From Candidatus Enterococcus testudinis (lineage in GTDB: Bacteria > Bacillota > Bacilli > Lactobacillales > Enterococcaceae), in the NCBI RefSeq assembly GCF_002140915.1, contig NZ_NGKU01000001.1, positions 1 to 64,000 of the forward strand: DNA of 64,000 nucleotides, given 5' to 3'. This document shows, in pieces, positions 47,796 to 56,940 of this stretch. The position numbers were made by a program, and so were the translations under genes. The notes below the pieces were generated by a model. The model saw only the letters and a list, made by a program, of their open reading frames with translations, did no database searches and had not been told where the DNA came from. How positions within the stretch are numbered: position 1 is the first letter of the stretch; every line of letters starts with the position of its first letter.

Positions 47796-49418
47796 TTACT
47801 CGTTTAGTTCTTTGACACGTTGTTGCACATCTTTATTTTCCAAGAATTCATCATAGGTCGTTTCCGCACGATCGACGACACCATTACTAGAAACCGCAAT
47901 GATACGATTTGCTAATGTCTGGATAAATTGGTGGTCATGAGAAGCAAACAACAATGAGCCAGTGAAGGCCATCAACCCATCATTTAAGGCAGTGATCGAT
48001 TCTAAGTCTAAGTGATTGGTTGGATCATCCAAGACTAGTACATTGGCTTTCGATAACATAAGTTTAGATAGCATACAACGGACTTTTTCGCCTCCGGAAA
48101 GGACGTTGACTGGTTTCAACACTTCATCACCTGAGAAGAGCATACGACCTAAGAAGCTGCGTAGGAAGGTATTATCGTCTTCTTCTTTACCTGCGTATTG
48201 GCGCAACCAATCAACGATTGGCATATCAGTATTGAATTCGTTGGAGGTATCTTTTGCCAAATAAGCATGTTGAGTCGTTACACCCCAACGTACGCTACCG
48301 GTATCAGGAGTGATCTCGCCCATAATCACTTTGAATAAAGTGGTGGTCGTAATATCACTATTGGCTACAAAAGCGACTTTATCGTCTTTGTTCAATGTGA
48401 AAGAGATATTGTCGAGAATTTTCTTGCCATCAATCGTCACACTGACATTGTCTACTTGTAAGAGATCATTGCCGATTTCTCTTTCTGGTTTGAAACCAAC
48501 AAAAGGATAACGGCGAGAGGAAGGTTGGATATCATCAAGTGTGATTTTGTCCAACATTTTTTTACGAGACGTTGCTTGCTTTGATTTAGACGCGTTGGCG
48601 CTGAATCGTGCAATAAAGTCTTGCAACTCTTTGATTTGTTCTTCTTTTTTTGCATTTGATTGTGATTGTAGTTTTGTAGCCAATTGGCTAGATTCTAACC
48701 AAAAGTCATAGTTTCCGACGAATAGCTTGATTTTACCGAAATCTAAGTCCGCCATGTGGGTACATACTTTGTTTAGGAAGTGACGGTCATGGGAGACAAC
48801 GATAACGGTATTGTCAAAGTTGATCAAAAATTCTTCAAGCCAATTGATTGATTGGATATCTAAACCATTGGTAGGTTCATCCAGCAGCAAAACATCAGGT
48901 TTACCAAATAATGCTTGTGCCAGCAAGACTTTGACTCTTTGACCTGCTGTCAATTCCTTCATCTGTACGTGGTGCAATTCTTCAGGGATATTCAATCCTT
49001 GTAAAAGAACCGCAGCTTCTGGTTCTGCTTCCCAACCATCCAGTTCAGCGAATTCCCCTTCTAATTCAGCGGCACGAATCCCATCTTCATCGGTAAAATC
49101 TTCCTTCATGTAAATGGCATCTTTTTCTTTCATGACTTCATATAAACGTTTGTGGCCCATGATGACTGTTTCAATCACTGCGTAGTCTTCATAGTCATAA
49201 TGGTTCTGTTTTAAGACAGCCATCCGTTCATCAGGGCCTAAAGAAACATTGCCTGTTGACGGTTGGATCTCACCAGATAATATTTTTAAAAAAGTTGATT
49301 TTCCAGCACCATTTGCACCAATCAAACCATAACAATTACCAGGCGTAAATTTAATATTAACATCGTCAAATAGTTTGCGGTCTGAAAAATGCAAACTTAC
49401 ATCACTTACTGTAATCAA
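47796..49418 (-). CDS. ABC-F family ATPase (YkpA/YbiT subgroup) with degenerate second P-loop
   Basis: Soluble tandem-ABC protein of 540 aa without membrane segments; ABC-F proteins act on the ribosome E site. NBD1 is canonical: Walker A GANGAGKST (about 34-42) and Walker B VLLLDEPTNGLD, though its signature is LTAGQ. A linker rich in Lys and Gln (about 245-305) joins NBD2, whose P-loop position reads VANSDITTTTLF instead of GxxGxGKT and whose Walker B is VLVLDDPTNHLD (Asp in place of the catalytic Glu). The LSGGE signature remains. It is monocistronic, against the fork, with its own consensus promoter. Confidence 0.9.
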   Translation of the reverse strand: MITVSDVSLHFSDRKLFDDVNIKFTPGNCYGLIGANGAGKSTFLKILSGEIQPSTGNVSLGPDERMAVLKQNHYDYEDYAVIETVIMGHKRLYEVMKEKDAIYMKEDFTDEDGIRAAELEGEFAELDGWEAEPEAAVLLQGLNIPEELHHVQMKELTAGQRVKVLLAQALFGKPDVLLLDEPTNGLDIQSINWLEEFLINFDNTVIVVSHDRHFLNKVCTHMADLDFGKIKLFVGNYDFWLESSQLATKLQSQSNAKKEEQIKELQDFIARFSANASKSKQATSRKKMLDKITLDDIQPSSRRYPFVGFKPEREIGNDLLQVDNVSVTIDGKKILDNISFTLNKDDKVAFVANSDITTTTLFKVIMGEITPDTGSVRWGVTTQHAYLAKDTSNEFNTDMPIVDWLRQYAGKEEDDNTFLRSFLGRMLFSGDEVLKPVNVLSGGEKVRCMLSKLMLSKANVLVLDDPTNHLDLESITALNDGLMAFTGSLLFASHDHQFIQTLANRIIAVSSNGVVDRAETTYDEFLENKDVQQRVKELNE

Positions 49419-49461
49419 TTTTTTTCCTCACTTTATATAGATTGACATGGAGTCTCCTAGC

Positions 49462-49490
49462 ATTATAGCGATGAATGTTGAAACTTTCAA
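49462..49490 (-). promoter_or_regulatory. abc-F promoter with palindromic -35
   Basis: Minus-strand TTGAAA (49485-49490), 17-nt spacer and TATAAT (49462-49467). The -35 is half of TTGAAACTTTCAA (49478-49490), a perfect 13-bp palindrome. Confidence 0.75.
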
Positions 49491-49623
49491 GTAAACATGT
49501 GGATTAAAACGGCATTCACGAACAAAGCAAGCAAAAAAGGGGCAACGGTTTGGCTTGAGACTAGAACCGATTCTGCTCCTGTGCTAGAGTATGTCTAAGA
49601 AGTGTTTATAAGGAGGATGGAAA

Positions 49624-50442
49624 ATGGTTGATTGGCTCGTCAGTTTGGCCCCTTGGCAACAGGCATTGGCAGGTACAGCATTTACATATGCGATGACCGC
49701 ATTAGGGGCTGCTTTGGTGTTTTTCTTCAAAGATATCAATAAAAATGTGTTGAATACAATGTTGGGCTTTGCGTCGGGGGTGATGATCGCGGCTAGTTTT
49801 TGGTCTTTGCTTGATCCAGCGATTGCTCGTGCCGAAGAAAATGGGGATATTCCTTGGCTTGTCGTCAGTATTGGTTTTGGTTTGGGTGGTTTGTTCTTAT
49901 ATGCAGCAGACAAAACATTGCCTCATATGCATTTTGGACCGAACCATGAAACAGAAGGACTGCCAAGTCATCTCAAGCGAACGATATTGCTCGTCTTTTC
50001 AATTACCTTGCACAATATTCCAGAAGGGTTGGCAGTCGGTGTCGCTTTCGGGGCGGCCGCCAGTGCAGATGATCCCAGAGCGGCTATTTTGGCCGCTCTC
50101 TCGGTAGCAATCGGTATCGGTATCCAAAACTTTCCAGAAGGTGCAGCGGTATCGATTCCGCTAAGGCAAGAAGGACTAAGTCGTAAAAAGGCGTTTGTCT
50201 ATGGTCAGGCGTCAGGAATCGTAGAGCCGATCGCAGGTGTGATTGGTGCCCTATTGGTCACCAGTATGTCCGCTGTCTTGCCCTATGCCCTCGCATTTGC
50301 GGCAGGAGCCATGATTTATGTGGTTGTGGAAGAACTGATCCCGGAGGCACAGCAAACGCTGACCAGTCGTCGTCATTTTGCGGTTTTTGGTGTTATGCTA
50401 GGCTTTATCTTGATGATGATTTTGGATGTTGCGTTAGGATAA
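49624..50442 (+). CDS. ZIP family divalent-metal transporter
   Basis: Membrane protein of 272 aa with about eight helices. The two metal-site helices carry HNIPEG (about 122-127) and QNFPEG (about 163-168); the change of the second His to Gln is seen in bacterial ZIP members of the GufA type. A His-containing loop (PHMHFGPNHE, about 99) lies in the cytoplasmic region. It likely imports zinc, iron or manganese. GGAGG is 7 nt before ATG. It is monocistronic; I see no Fur or Zur box in the 200 bp upstream. Confidence 0.9.
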   Translation: MVDWLVSLAPWQQALAGTAFTYAMTALGAALVFFFKDINKNVLNTMLGFASGVMIAASFWSLLDPAIARAEENGDIPWLVVSIGFGLGGLFLYAADKTLPHMHFGPNHETEGLPSHLKRTILLVFSITLHNIPEGLAVGVAFGAAASADDPRAAILAALSVAIGIGIQNFPEGAAVSIPLRQEGLSRKKAFVYGQASGIVEPIAGVIGALLVTSMSAVLPYALAFAAGAMIYVVVEELIPEAQQTLTSRRHFAVFGVMLGFILMMILDVALG

Positions 50443-50443
50443 T

Positions 50444-50490
50444 CAAAAACAGTGGTATCTGCAAGGGGGATGCAGATACCACTGGTTTTT
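50444..50490. terminator. terminator of the ZIP gene
   Basis: CAGTGGTATCTGC (50450-50462) pairs perfectly with GCAGATACCACTG (50472-50484), with A and T tracts outside. Confidence 0.88.
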
Positions 50491-50503
50491 GTATTTAAAG
50501 GGA

Positions 50504-50707
50504 TCAACGGTAATACTTTCTTGGGCGTTGACGAACGGCAGTCAACCAACGGACGATCCAGATAGCAATCAGTAAAGGAATCCCAAAACGGAAAATCAAA
50601 CCGATCAAGCCGCCAATCAAGCCTAGAACCAAGGAAAGAACGGCTGATGCTAAAATCAAAACGGCCACGACAGCAACGATTTTGCCTAATAAACTTTGTG
50701 TATTCAT
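50504..50707 (-). CDS. small two-helix membrane protein, unknown function
   Basis: A 67-residue protein with two hydrophobic stretches (about 9-30 and 31-54), rich in Gly, Leu and Ile, and a basic C-terminus (RQRPRKYYR). GGAGG lies 8 nt before ATG. It sits between convergent terminators and is probably expressed alone. I recognise no family. It could be a small stress-related membrane protein, but nothing in the sequence decides this. Confidence 0.6.
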   Translation of the reverse strand: MNTQSLLGKIVAVVAVLILASAVLSLVLGLIGGLIGLIFRFGIPLLIAIWIVRWLTAVRQRPRKYYR

Positions 50708-50856
50708 AATGGAGCCTCCTAAAGGTTTTTTAACTTATCCATAGCATACCAAGAAATGAATCTTCACACATCGTACTTTAGGCGGAATTATTTCTCCGTC
50801 ATCAGCCAGAGGATTTGTGATAAACTAAACATGACAAAACAAAGGAGGTAAGTCTT

Positions 50857-51270
50857 ATGGAGGCAATCATAAAAAGCGAGCAAGTGATGACCGAAGGCGG
50901 TTGTAATGCCTGTGTTCCTTTTGAACTACAATCCTTTACTATGGCTTTAGACAATGGTCGGGAATACGCACTAGAGCAGCTGGACTGCGGGGCTTTGGTC
51001 ATGCCCATCGCCCAGATCAATGGGTGGCAGACACAGTTGTGGTTGGAAGAAGAGGAAGGGCTGATATATCGTAAAGGAACACAAGAAGTGCGCTTTAACG
51101 AGACGTTCCGCAATCTGCTATTTGCGACTGACGAGCAAACAATCACTTGTCCCAAAAAGTTGACTGTGGCACAAACCTTTGCCCAAACCAATCAGATATT
51201 ACAGATATTATTCGCTATTGACCCACTGACATTTGTTGTTCAAGATTTAGCGGAGGATACCATCAAATAG
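50857..51270 (+). CDS. hypothetical protein, 137 aa
   Basis: Cytoplasmic, acidic protein. The N-terminal part contains GGCNACVPFEL (about 14-24), with a CxxC pair, and a further Cys in LDCGAL and TCPKK. It has no signal peptide or membrane segment. AAAGGAGG lies 7 nt before ATG, and a TGA-TAAACT extended -10 sits near 50818, so it is a real gene. A strong terminator follows. I do not recognise the family; the four Cys might bind a metal. Confidence 0.6.
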   Translation: MEAIIKSEQVMTEGGCNACVPFELQSFTMALDNGREYALEQLDCGALVMPIAQINGWQTQLWLEEEEGLIYRKGTQEVRFNETFRNLLFATDEQTITCPKKLTVAQTFAQTNQILQILFAIDPLTFVVQDLAEDTIK

Positions 51271-51272
51271 TC

Positions 51273-51310
51273 AAAAGCCGCATCACGATGAAGGTCGTGA
51301 TGCGGCTTTT
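51273..51310. terminator. bidirectional terminator, hypothetical gene and proA
   Basis: AAAAGCCGCATCACG (51273-51287) pairs perfectly with CGTGATGCGGCTTTT (51296-51310). Confidence 0.9.
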
Positions 51311-51331
51311 ATGTGAATGAAAAGACGGAGA

Positions 51332-52576
51332 TCATGGACGAATCTGACCTTCACCGTAGATCACATATTTCGTTGAGGTCAATGCTTCAAGGCCCATAGG
51401 TCCTCTTGCATGCAATTTCTGTGTAGAGATACCGATTTCGGCACCAAAGCCAAACATGAACCCATCCGTAAAGCGTGTTGATGCATTGACATATACAGCT
51501 GCCGCATCGACTTCTTTTAAAAAGCGTTGCGAAGCAAAGTAATCATCTGTAACGATTGCTTCCGAGTGCTTTGTATTGTAACGATTGATATGTGTAATGG
51601 CTTCATCAAGTGAAGCAACGACTTTGACCGCCAAAATATAATCTAGAAATTCTGTTTCCCAATCTTCTTCAGTAGCTGCTTTGGCTTGGGGCAAAAAGAC
51701 ACGGGCTTTCTCATCTGCCCGCAATTCAACTTGATCTGCGAATGCTTCAGCCAATTGCGGCAAAAAGTCCGCGGCGACAGATTCGTGGACCAAAATCGTT
51801 TCAATCGCATTGCAGACTGAAGGACGTTGGGTTTTGGCATTGCCCACGATCGATAAAGCCATCGGGATTTGAGCAGCTTGATCGACATAAACATGGTTAT
51901 TACCAGTACCCGTTTCGATCACAGGAACGGTGGCTGTTTCCTTCACCCGTTTGATCAATCCAGCCCCGCCTCGAGGAATCAAGACATCGATATAAGCATT
52001 CAAGCGCATCATTTCAGCAGCTGTTTCATGATTAGTATCGGTAATGAATTGTATAGCATCAGGAGAAGCACCGTTGTCAGTCAAAGCTTGCTGCAAAATA
52101 GTGACCAACGCTTGGTTGGAATGAAAGGCTTCTTTGCCGCCGCGTAAAATCACGGCATTGCCTGATTTAAAACATAGACTGGCTGCATCAGTGGTCACGT
52201 TCGGACGGGCTTCATAAATGATACCGATCACACCCAAAGGTACTCTTTGCTGACCAATCAATAGATCATCGGCATTGCGCCACATTTGATCAACGCGCCC
52301 AATTGGATCAGGCAATTGGACAACTTCTCGCATCCCATTGGCCATTTCCAAAATACGCGCAGTAGTCAAAGTTAAACGATCTAGTACTGTCTGATTGATA
52401 GGTTGTAGTTTTGCTGCCGCGAGGTCTTGCTCGTTCGCCGCAAGAATCGCATCGGTGTTGTGTTCAATCGCATCTGCCATGTGCAACAATAACGCGTTTT
52501 TGCTTTTGGTTGAAAGCAGACCCAATTCGTGGGCACTTCTTCGGGCGTTTGCACCAATTGTCGTTAAATCGATCAT
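51332..52576 (-). CDS. proA: glutamate-5-semialdehyde dehydrogenase
   Basis: NADPH-dependent reductase of 414 aa and second enzyme of proline synthesis, converting glutamyl-5-phosphate to the semialdehyde. It begins with LGANARRSAHELGLLSTKSK-like helices; the ALDH-type site has the catalytic Cys in RPSVCNAIET (about 254), and GRGPMGLEALTSTKY lies near the end. It overlaps proB by 4 nt (ATGA), so the two are translationally coupled. Confidence 0.96.
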   Translation of the reverse strand: MIDLTTIGANARRSAHELGLLSTKSKNALLLHMADAIEHNTDAILAANEQDLAAAKLQPINQTVLDRLTLTTARILEMANGMREVVQLPDPIGRVDQMWRNADDLLIGQQRVPLGVIGIIYEARPNVTTDAASLCFKSGNAVILRGGKEAFHSNQALVTILQQALTDNGASPDAIQFITDTNHETAAEMMRLNAYIDVLIPRGGAGLIKRVKETATVPVIETGTGNNHVYVDQAAQIPMALSIVGNAKTQRPSVCNAIETILVHESVAADFLPQLAEAFADQVELRADEKARVFLPQAKAATEEDWETEFLDYILAVKVVASLDEAITHINRYNTKHSEAIVTDDYFASQRFLKEVDAAAVYVNASTRFTDGFMFGFGAEIGISTQKLHARGPMGLEALTSTKYVIYGEGQIRP

Positions 52577-53388
52577 CTATTGTCCTCCTCTATTTCAAAA
52601 AAGTAAGTGCCTATTTGGTTTCCTGCCAATACATCAAAGATGATTTTGGGGTGTTTGCCATTGGCAAGAATCATTTGCCCTTGGCTAGACAAGATGCGTT
52701 GGGCAGCTTTTAATTTACTCGTCATTCCCCCGGTGCCGTAAGGGCTGCCTTTTCCAGTAGCTTGCGATAAGAGTGTTGGTGTAATCTTGTTGATTTCATC
52801 ATACAAGATTGCTGAGGGATCACTGACGGGATTCGCAGAATAAAAGCCGTCAATGTCTGACAGCACGATCAGCAGATCCGCATGGGTCAATTGTGAAACG
52901 ATCGCAGACAATTGATCATTGTCACCAAATTTGGTCAAATGATCCAATTCGTCGACTGCAACAGTATCATTTTCATTGATGATTGGAATGATTCCCATGG
53001 CGATGAGTTGTTCAAGCGTATTACAAACATTTTCTCGGCTTTGGGGGAACTCAATGATATCACGGGTCAGTAATAATTGTGCTGTTTGCTGACTATACGT
53101 TTGGAACCGCTGGTTATAGATCGTCATCAATTCAGATTGACCGACAGCAGCAACTGCTTGTTGTTCTGGAATTTCTTTTGGACGCTCTTTCAAGTTCAAT
53201 TTGTTCATACCGACTCCAATTGCACCGGAAGATACCAGAATAATCTCTTTTCCTTGATTTTGCAGATCAGTTAAGACAAATGCCAGTTCATCGATGCCCG
53301 ACAAATTGATATTGCCATTTGGATAAATCAAGGAGCTGGTCCCGATTTTAACGACGATCCGCTTTTTGTGTTGTAATGATTCCCGCAT
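52573..53388 (-). CDS. proB: glutamate 5-kinase, single-domain (no PUA)
   Basis: First enzyme of proline synthesis; phosphorylates glutamate. The protein has 271 aa and comprises only the amino-acid-kinase domain. KIGTSSL (about 14-20), SSGAIGVGM (about 52), FGDNDQLSA (about 158) and TGGMTSKLKAA (about 222) are the substrate motifs. The C-terminal PUA domain of E. coli-type enzymes (about 365 aa) is absent, as in several lactic acid bacteria. It is first in the proBA operon. Confidence 0.95.
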   Translation of the reverse strand: MRESLQHKKRIVVKIGTSSLIYPNGNINLSGIDELAFVLTDLQNQGKEIILVSSGAIGVGMNKLNLKERPKEIPEQQAVAAVGQSELMTIYNQRFQTYSQQTAQLLLTRDIIEFPQSRENVCNTLEQLIAMGIIPIINENDTVAVDELDHLTKFGDNDQLSAIVSQLTHADLLIVLSDIDGFYSANPVSDPSAILYDEINKITPTLLSQATGKGSPYGTGGMTSKLKAAQRILSSQGQMILANGKHPKIIFDVLAGNQIGTYFFEIEEDNR

Positions 53389-53420
53389 GGGTCACCGCCT
53401 CATTTTTTGATATTTTTACT

Positions 53421-53449
53421 ATTGTACTAGCAAAAGACTGATTCGTCAT
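53421..53449 (-). promoter_or_regulatory. proBA promoter
   Basis: Minus-strand ATGACG (53444-53449), 17-nt spacer and TACAAT (53421-53426), 33 bp before proB. No proline T-box is visible in this short leader. Confidence 0.6.
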
Positions 53450-53578
53450 GCTCTTTTTTCACATTTTATTGATTGGATAAGAAGAATTTGTAAAGACTTT
53501 GCGATAATTATGTTTTACATGCAGAAAATCAGCCTTCCTATGCTAAAATAACTATATGTTTTATTATTGGAGGAAGTT

Positions 53579-54088
53579 ATGAAATTACGAGGATTTGAAA
53601 TCATTACTGCATATCAAGAAAAAAATATCAACTTGCCGCAGCGGGCAACACATCATGCCGCCGGCTATGATTTTGAAGCAGCTGAAGATATAGTGATTCC
53701 CAGCATCTGGAAAGCTGGCGTCATTGATGGCGTGAAAGCACTCTTTGACAAAGAAAATGAAAAGCACTTCAAACCAACACTTATAGCCACAGGCATCAAA
53801 GCGTATATGGGGGATGACGAGTACTTGCAATTGACCAATCGCTCCAGCAATCCATTGAAGCGTTTTTTGTTATTGACAAATGGTGTCGGGATCATTGATA
53901 GCGACTATTATAATAATGCTGATAATGAAGGTCACATTATGTTTCAGTTCAGCAACTTTGGACCTAAAGATGTCGTGATCAAAAAAGGTGAACGCATCGG
54001 TCAAGGTATTTTCTTGTCTTTCTTAAAAGCAGATCAAGATGTAACGACGAGCAGCCGCTCAGGTGGCTTTGGCTCTTCTGACCAATAA
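53579..54088 (+). CDS. dut: dUTP diphosphatase (dUTPase)
   Basis: Removes dUTP to prevent uracil incorporation and supplies dUMP for thymidylate. The protein has 169 aa. Trimeric dUTPase motifs: I, HHAAGYDFEA (about 23); II, NRSSNPLKR (about 87); III, NGVGIIDSDYY (about 101); V, SSRSGGFGSSDQ at the C-terminus, which closes over the active site. It is longer than E. coli Dut because of an insert near 45-60, as in phage and firmicute types. ATG 53579 follows GGAGGAAG. It is followed by radA 44 bp later. Confidence 0.9.
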   Translation: MKLRGFEIITAYQEKNINLPQRATHHAAGYDFEAAEDIVIPSIWKAGVIDGVKALFDKENEKHFKPTLIATGIKAYMGDDEYLQLTNRSSNPLKRFLLLTNGVGIIDSDYYNNADNEGHIMFQFSNFGPKDVVIKKGERIGQGIFLSFLKADQDVTTSSRSGGFGSSDQ

Positions 54089-54132
54089 TCAGAGGCAACG
54101 CGTTGATTCACAATCATTTGGGGAGGAAATAA

Positions 54133-55503
54133 ATGGCAAAAAAAGCAAAAAGTCAGTTTGTCTGCCAACACTGCGGGTATAGTTCGCCTAAATATTTGGG
54201 CAAATGCCCCAATTGCGGCAGCTGGAATGCCATGGTCGAAGAAGTGATCCAAGAAAACGTCGATCGCAGAGTTCGGACCACATTGACTGGCCAACGGATG
54301 CAGCCAACGAAAATCGCAGATGTCATCCCGAAGAAAGAACCACGGGTCCAAACCCGTTTAGCAGAACTGAATCGGGTATTGGGTGGCGGTGTAGTGCCTG
54401 GTTCTCTGATATTGATTGGCGGCGATCCAGGAATCGGGAAATCAACATTGCTGTTGCAAGTGTCGCAACAATTGGCAGCTATTGGCGGTACGGTCCTTTA
54501 TGTTTCTGGAGAAGAAAGTGCGGAACAAATCAAAATGCGGGCAGAACGCTTGGGTGCGATCGATACCGAATTTTATCTCTATCCCGAAACAGATATGTCT
54601 GAAATCAGCAAAGCTATCGATACGATCCGACCTGATTATGTAATCATCGATTCGATCCAAACTATGACACAACCAGATATCACGAGTGTTGCGGGCAGTG
54701 TCAGTCAGGTACGAGAAACGACAGCCGAATTGTTGAAGTTAGCCAAAACCAATGGGATCGCAATTTTCATTGTCGGACATGTGACCAAAGAAGGATCGAT
54801 CGCAGGACCGCGGATGTTAGAACATATGGTGGATACAGTGCTGTATTTTGAAGGTGAAAAACACCATAGTTTCCGCATTTTGCGGGCGGTCAAAAATCGT
54901 TTTGGTTCCACCAATGAAATTGGTATTTTCGAGATGGAAGAAGGTGGGCTGAAAGAAGTGGCCAACCCATCACAAGTCTTTTTGGAAGAACGCTTAGAAG
55001 GCGCAACCGGGTCTGCTATCGTTGTGGCGATGGAAGGCAGTCGACCAATATTGGTCGAGATTCAAGCTTTAGTCACCCCAACGATGTTTGGCAATGCCAA
55101 GCGTACAACGACTGGTTTAGATTTCAATCGCGTGTCACTGATCATGGCTGTATTGGAAAAACGTGCTGGTTTGCTCTTACAAAACCAGGATGCCTACCTA
55201 AAAGCGGCGGGTGGTGTTAAATTGAATGAACCAGCCATCGATTTGGCGATCGCAATCAGTATCGCTTCTAGTTACAAAGAAAAAGGCACAAGCCCGACCG
55301 AATGCTTTATTGGTGAAATCGGCTTGACCGGTGAGATTCGTCGGGTCAATGCCATTGAGCAGCGGGTGAAAGAAGTACAAAAATTAGGCTTTACCAAGGT
55401 GTATTTGCCAAAAAACAATTTAACTGGCTGGAAACCGCCAAAAGGCATTGTAGTAGAAGGTGTGTCCACATTGTCTGAAACCCTACGTAAAGTCTTTCGT
55501 TGA
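54133..55503 (+). CDS. radA: DNA repair protein RadA (branch-migration helicase)
   Basis: Protein of 456 aa active in recombination intermediate processing. The N-terminal C4 zinc finger is [18 protein letters not shown] (about 11-28). The RecA-like core has Walker [11 protein letters not shown] (about 96), and the RadA-specific KNRFG lies in AVKNRFGST (about 253). The C-terminal Lon-protease-like domain (about 280-456) is inactive and forms the hexamer. GGGGAGG is 7 nt before ATG. It precedes yacL, as in other firmicutes. Confidence 0.97.
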   Translation: MAKKAKSQFVCQHCGYSSPKYLGKCPNCGSWNAMVEEVIQENVDRRVRTTLTGQRMQPTKIADVIPKKEPRVQTRLAELNRVLGGGVVPGSLILIGGDPGIGKSTLLLQVSQQLAAIGGTVLYVSGEESAEQIKMRAERLGAIDTEFYLYPETDMSEISKAIDTIRPDYVIIDSIQTMTQPDITSVAGSVSQVRETTAELLKLAKTNGIAIFIVGHVTKEGSIAGPRMLEHMVDTVLYFEGEKHHSFRILRAVKNRFGSTNEIGIFEMEEGGLKEVANPSQVFLEERLEGATGSAIVVAMEGSRPILVEIQALVTPTMFGNAKRTTTGLDFNRVSLIMAVLEKRAGLLLQNQDAYLKAAGGVKLNEPAIDLAIAISIASSYKEKGTSPTECFIGEIGLTGEIRRVNAIEQRVKEVQKLGFTKVYLPKNNLTGWKPPKGIVVEGVSTLSETLRKVFR

Positions 55504-55519
55504 ATGTATGTGAATATTC

Positions 55520-55557
55520 GCAAGAATCAGCCGCTTCATGGCTTCATTGGTTCTTGC
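55520..55557 (+). repeat. stem-loop between radA and yacL
   Basis: GCAAGAATCA (55520-55529) pairs with TGGTTCTTGC (55548-55557), one wobble, around an inner GCC/GGC hairpin. No T run follows, so it is not an intrinsic terminator. Confidence 0.45.
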
Positions 55558-55640
55558 CGATGTTCCCTTTCAATAGCAGCAAACAATGGCCAATTCAAAG
55601 GCAATTGAAGTAAAAAACATGTGAGCATGGAGGAAATTAT

Positions 55641-56774
55641 ATGCAGAATCGAGTCATTACCGCACTCATGGTGCTGGCAGGTGCAAGTTTAGGGATCTCA
55701 TTGATGCCTGTTGCATGGCAGACCATTGGGCAGGACCGAAATCAATGGCTGAACAATAATATTACTAATAGTTTGCTTGGAGCCCTTATTTTCTTTTTAT
55801 TATCTTTGCTATTAGCCAAATATATTGCAGCTGGTATTCGTAAAATCGAAGAAAAACTAAGTGAATTGAGCTTGACCTATTTGCTGTTTGGCGCAATTGG
55901 TGCCATTATCGGCTTGATGATTGGTGTCATCGTATCGATTCCTTTTTATAACTGGGATATTCCCTTTATCAATGGGATCGCACCGATTTTAGTCATGGCA
56001 TTATTAGGGTATCTAGGGTTCCAAATCGGTACGACACGAATCGAAGAATGGAAGAAAGTCTTTGCACCGAAAAATAAGAAAACAGACACCCAAGAAGAAC
56101 AACAAATGTTAGAACGAAAAATCGCAGATCATTTTCATAAATACAAAATATTAGATACAAGTGTCATCATTGATGGACGTATTTATGACATTGCAAAAAC
56201 TGGCTTTTTAGAAGGTGTTTTGCTGATTCCCAATTTTGTCCTCTATGAGTTACAATATATCGCTGATTCTGGCGATAGCTTGAAACGGGTACGCGGGCGT
56301 CGAGGCTTGGATATTTTAAACGCGCTGCAAAAAGAAGATGGCATCGAAGTTGAGATGTATGAAGGCGACTTTGAAGATATTTCCGAAGTGGACAGCAAAC
56401 TAATCAAGTTGGCCAAGCTGTTGGATGGCGTTGTGGTCACCAACGACTATAACTTGAATAAAGTTTCTGAGTTTCAAAATGTACCGGTCTTGAATATCAA
56501 TGCGCTGGCCAATGCAGTCAAACCGGTTGTGATTCCTGGAGAAAATATGCACGTCCTAGTTGTAAAAGCTGGTACAGAGCGGCAACAAGGGGTTGCGTAT
56601 CTTGATGATGGAACCATGGTAGTCGTTGAAGATGGGCAGCATTACATGAATGAACATATCGATGTGGTTGTGACGAGTGCCTTGCAGACGGCTGCAGGAC
56701 GAATGATTTTTGCAAAACCGGCGCATTCAGGCCGCGGGATCGATAACCACGATACAGCAAAGACAGAGAAGTAA
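55641..56774 (+). CDS. yacL: PIN and TRAM domain membrane protein YacL
   Basis: Protein of 377 aa. Four membrane helices (about 5-28, 42-62, 80-103, 112-130) anchor a cytoplasmic PIN-type nuclease domain (about 170-295) with acidic residues in LDTSVIIDGRIYDI (about 172) and VVTNDYNLNKV. A C-terminal TRAM domain (about 300-355) should bind RNA. The enzyme is predicted to be a membrane-bound RNase, but its targets are unknown. GGAGG is 8 nt before ATG. Confidence 0.92.
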   Translation: MQNRVITALMVLAGASLGISLMPVAWQTIGQDRNQWLNNNITNSLLGALIFFLLSLLLAKYIAAGIRKIEEKLSELSLTYLLFGAIGAIIGLMIGVIVSIPFYNWDIPFINGIAPILVMALLGYLGFQIGTTRIEEWKKVFAPKNKKTDTQEEQQMLERKIADHFHKYKILDTSVIIDGRIYDIAKTGFLEGVLLIPNFVLYELQYIADSGDSLKRVRGRRGLDILNALQKEDGIEVEMYEGDFEDISEVDSKLIKLAKLLDGVVVTNDYNLNKVSEFQNVPVLNINALANAVKPVVIPGENMHVLVVKAGTERQQGVAYLDDGTMVVVEDGQHYMNEHIDVVVTSALQTAAGRMIFAKPAHSGRGIDNHDTAKTEK

Positions 56775-56779
56775 TTGAG

Positions 56780-56817
56780 GGCAACTGGCGTAAAATATGC
56801 CAGTTGCCTTTACTATT
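56780..56817 (+). terminator. yacL terminator
   Basis: GGCAACTGGC pairs perfectly with GCCAGTTGCC around GTAAAATAT, followed by TTTACTATTTT. Confidence 0.75.
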
Positions 56818-56891
56818 TTGCCTATTGATTGTACAATTCTAGCTGAGGGTCCTGTTTTTTTTGATATGTTTGATAAACAGACCAATATGCG

Positions 56892-56915
56892 TTCAAACAA
56901 TAGCTATTGTTTGAA
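56892..56915. repeat. perfect 24-bp palindrome upstream of gltX
   Basis: TTCAAACAATAG (56892-56903) is followed directly by its reverse complement CTATTGTTTGAA (56904-56915). It lies 25 bp before the gltX ATG, just ahead of the RBS. A possible promoter lies further upstream (TTTACT, 17 nt, TACAAT at about 56835), which would place the palindrome in the leader. It could be an operator or an RNA hairpin. Confidence 0.7.
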
Positions 56916-56940
56916 AATTAGATGAAGGAAGAGGAAAACA

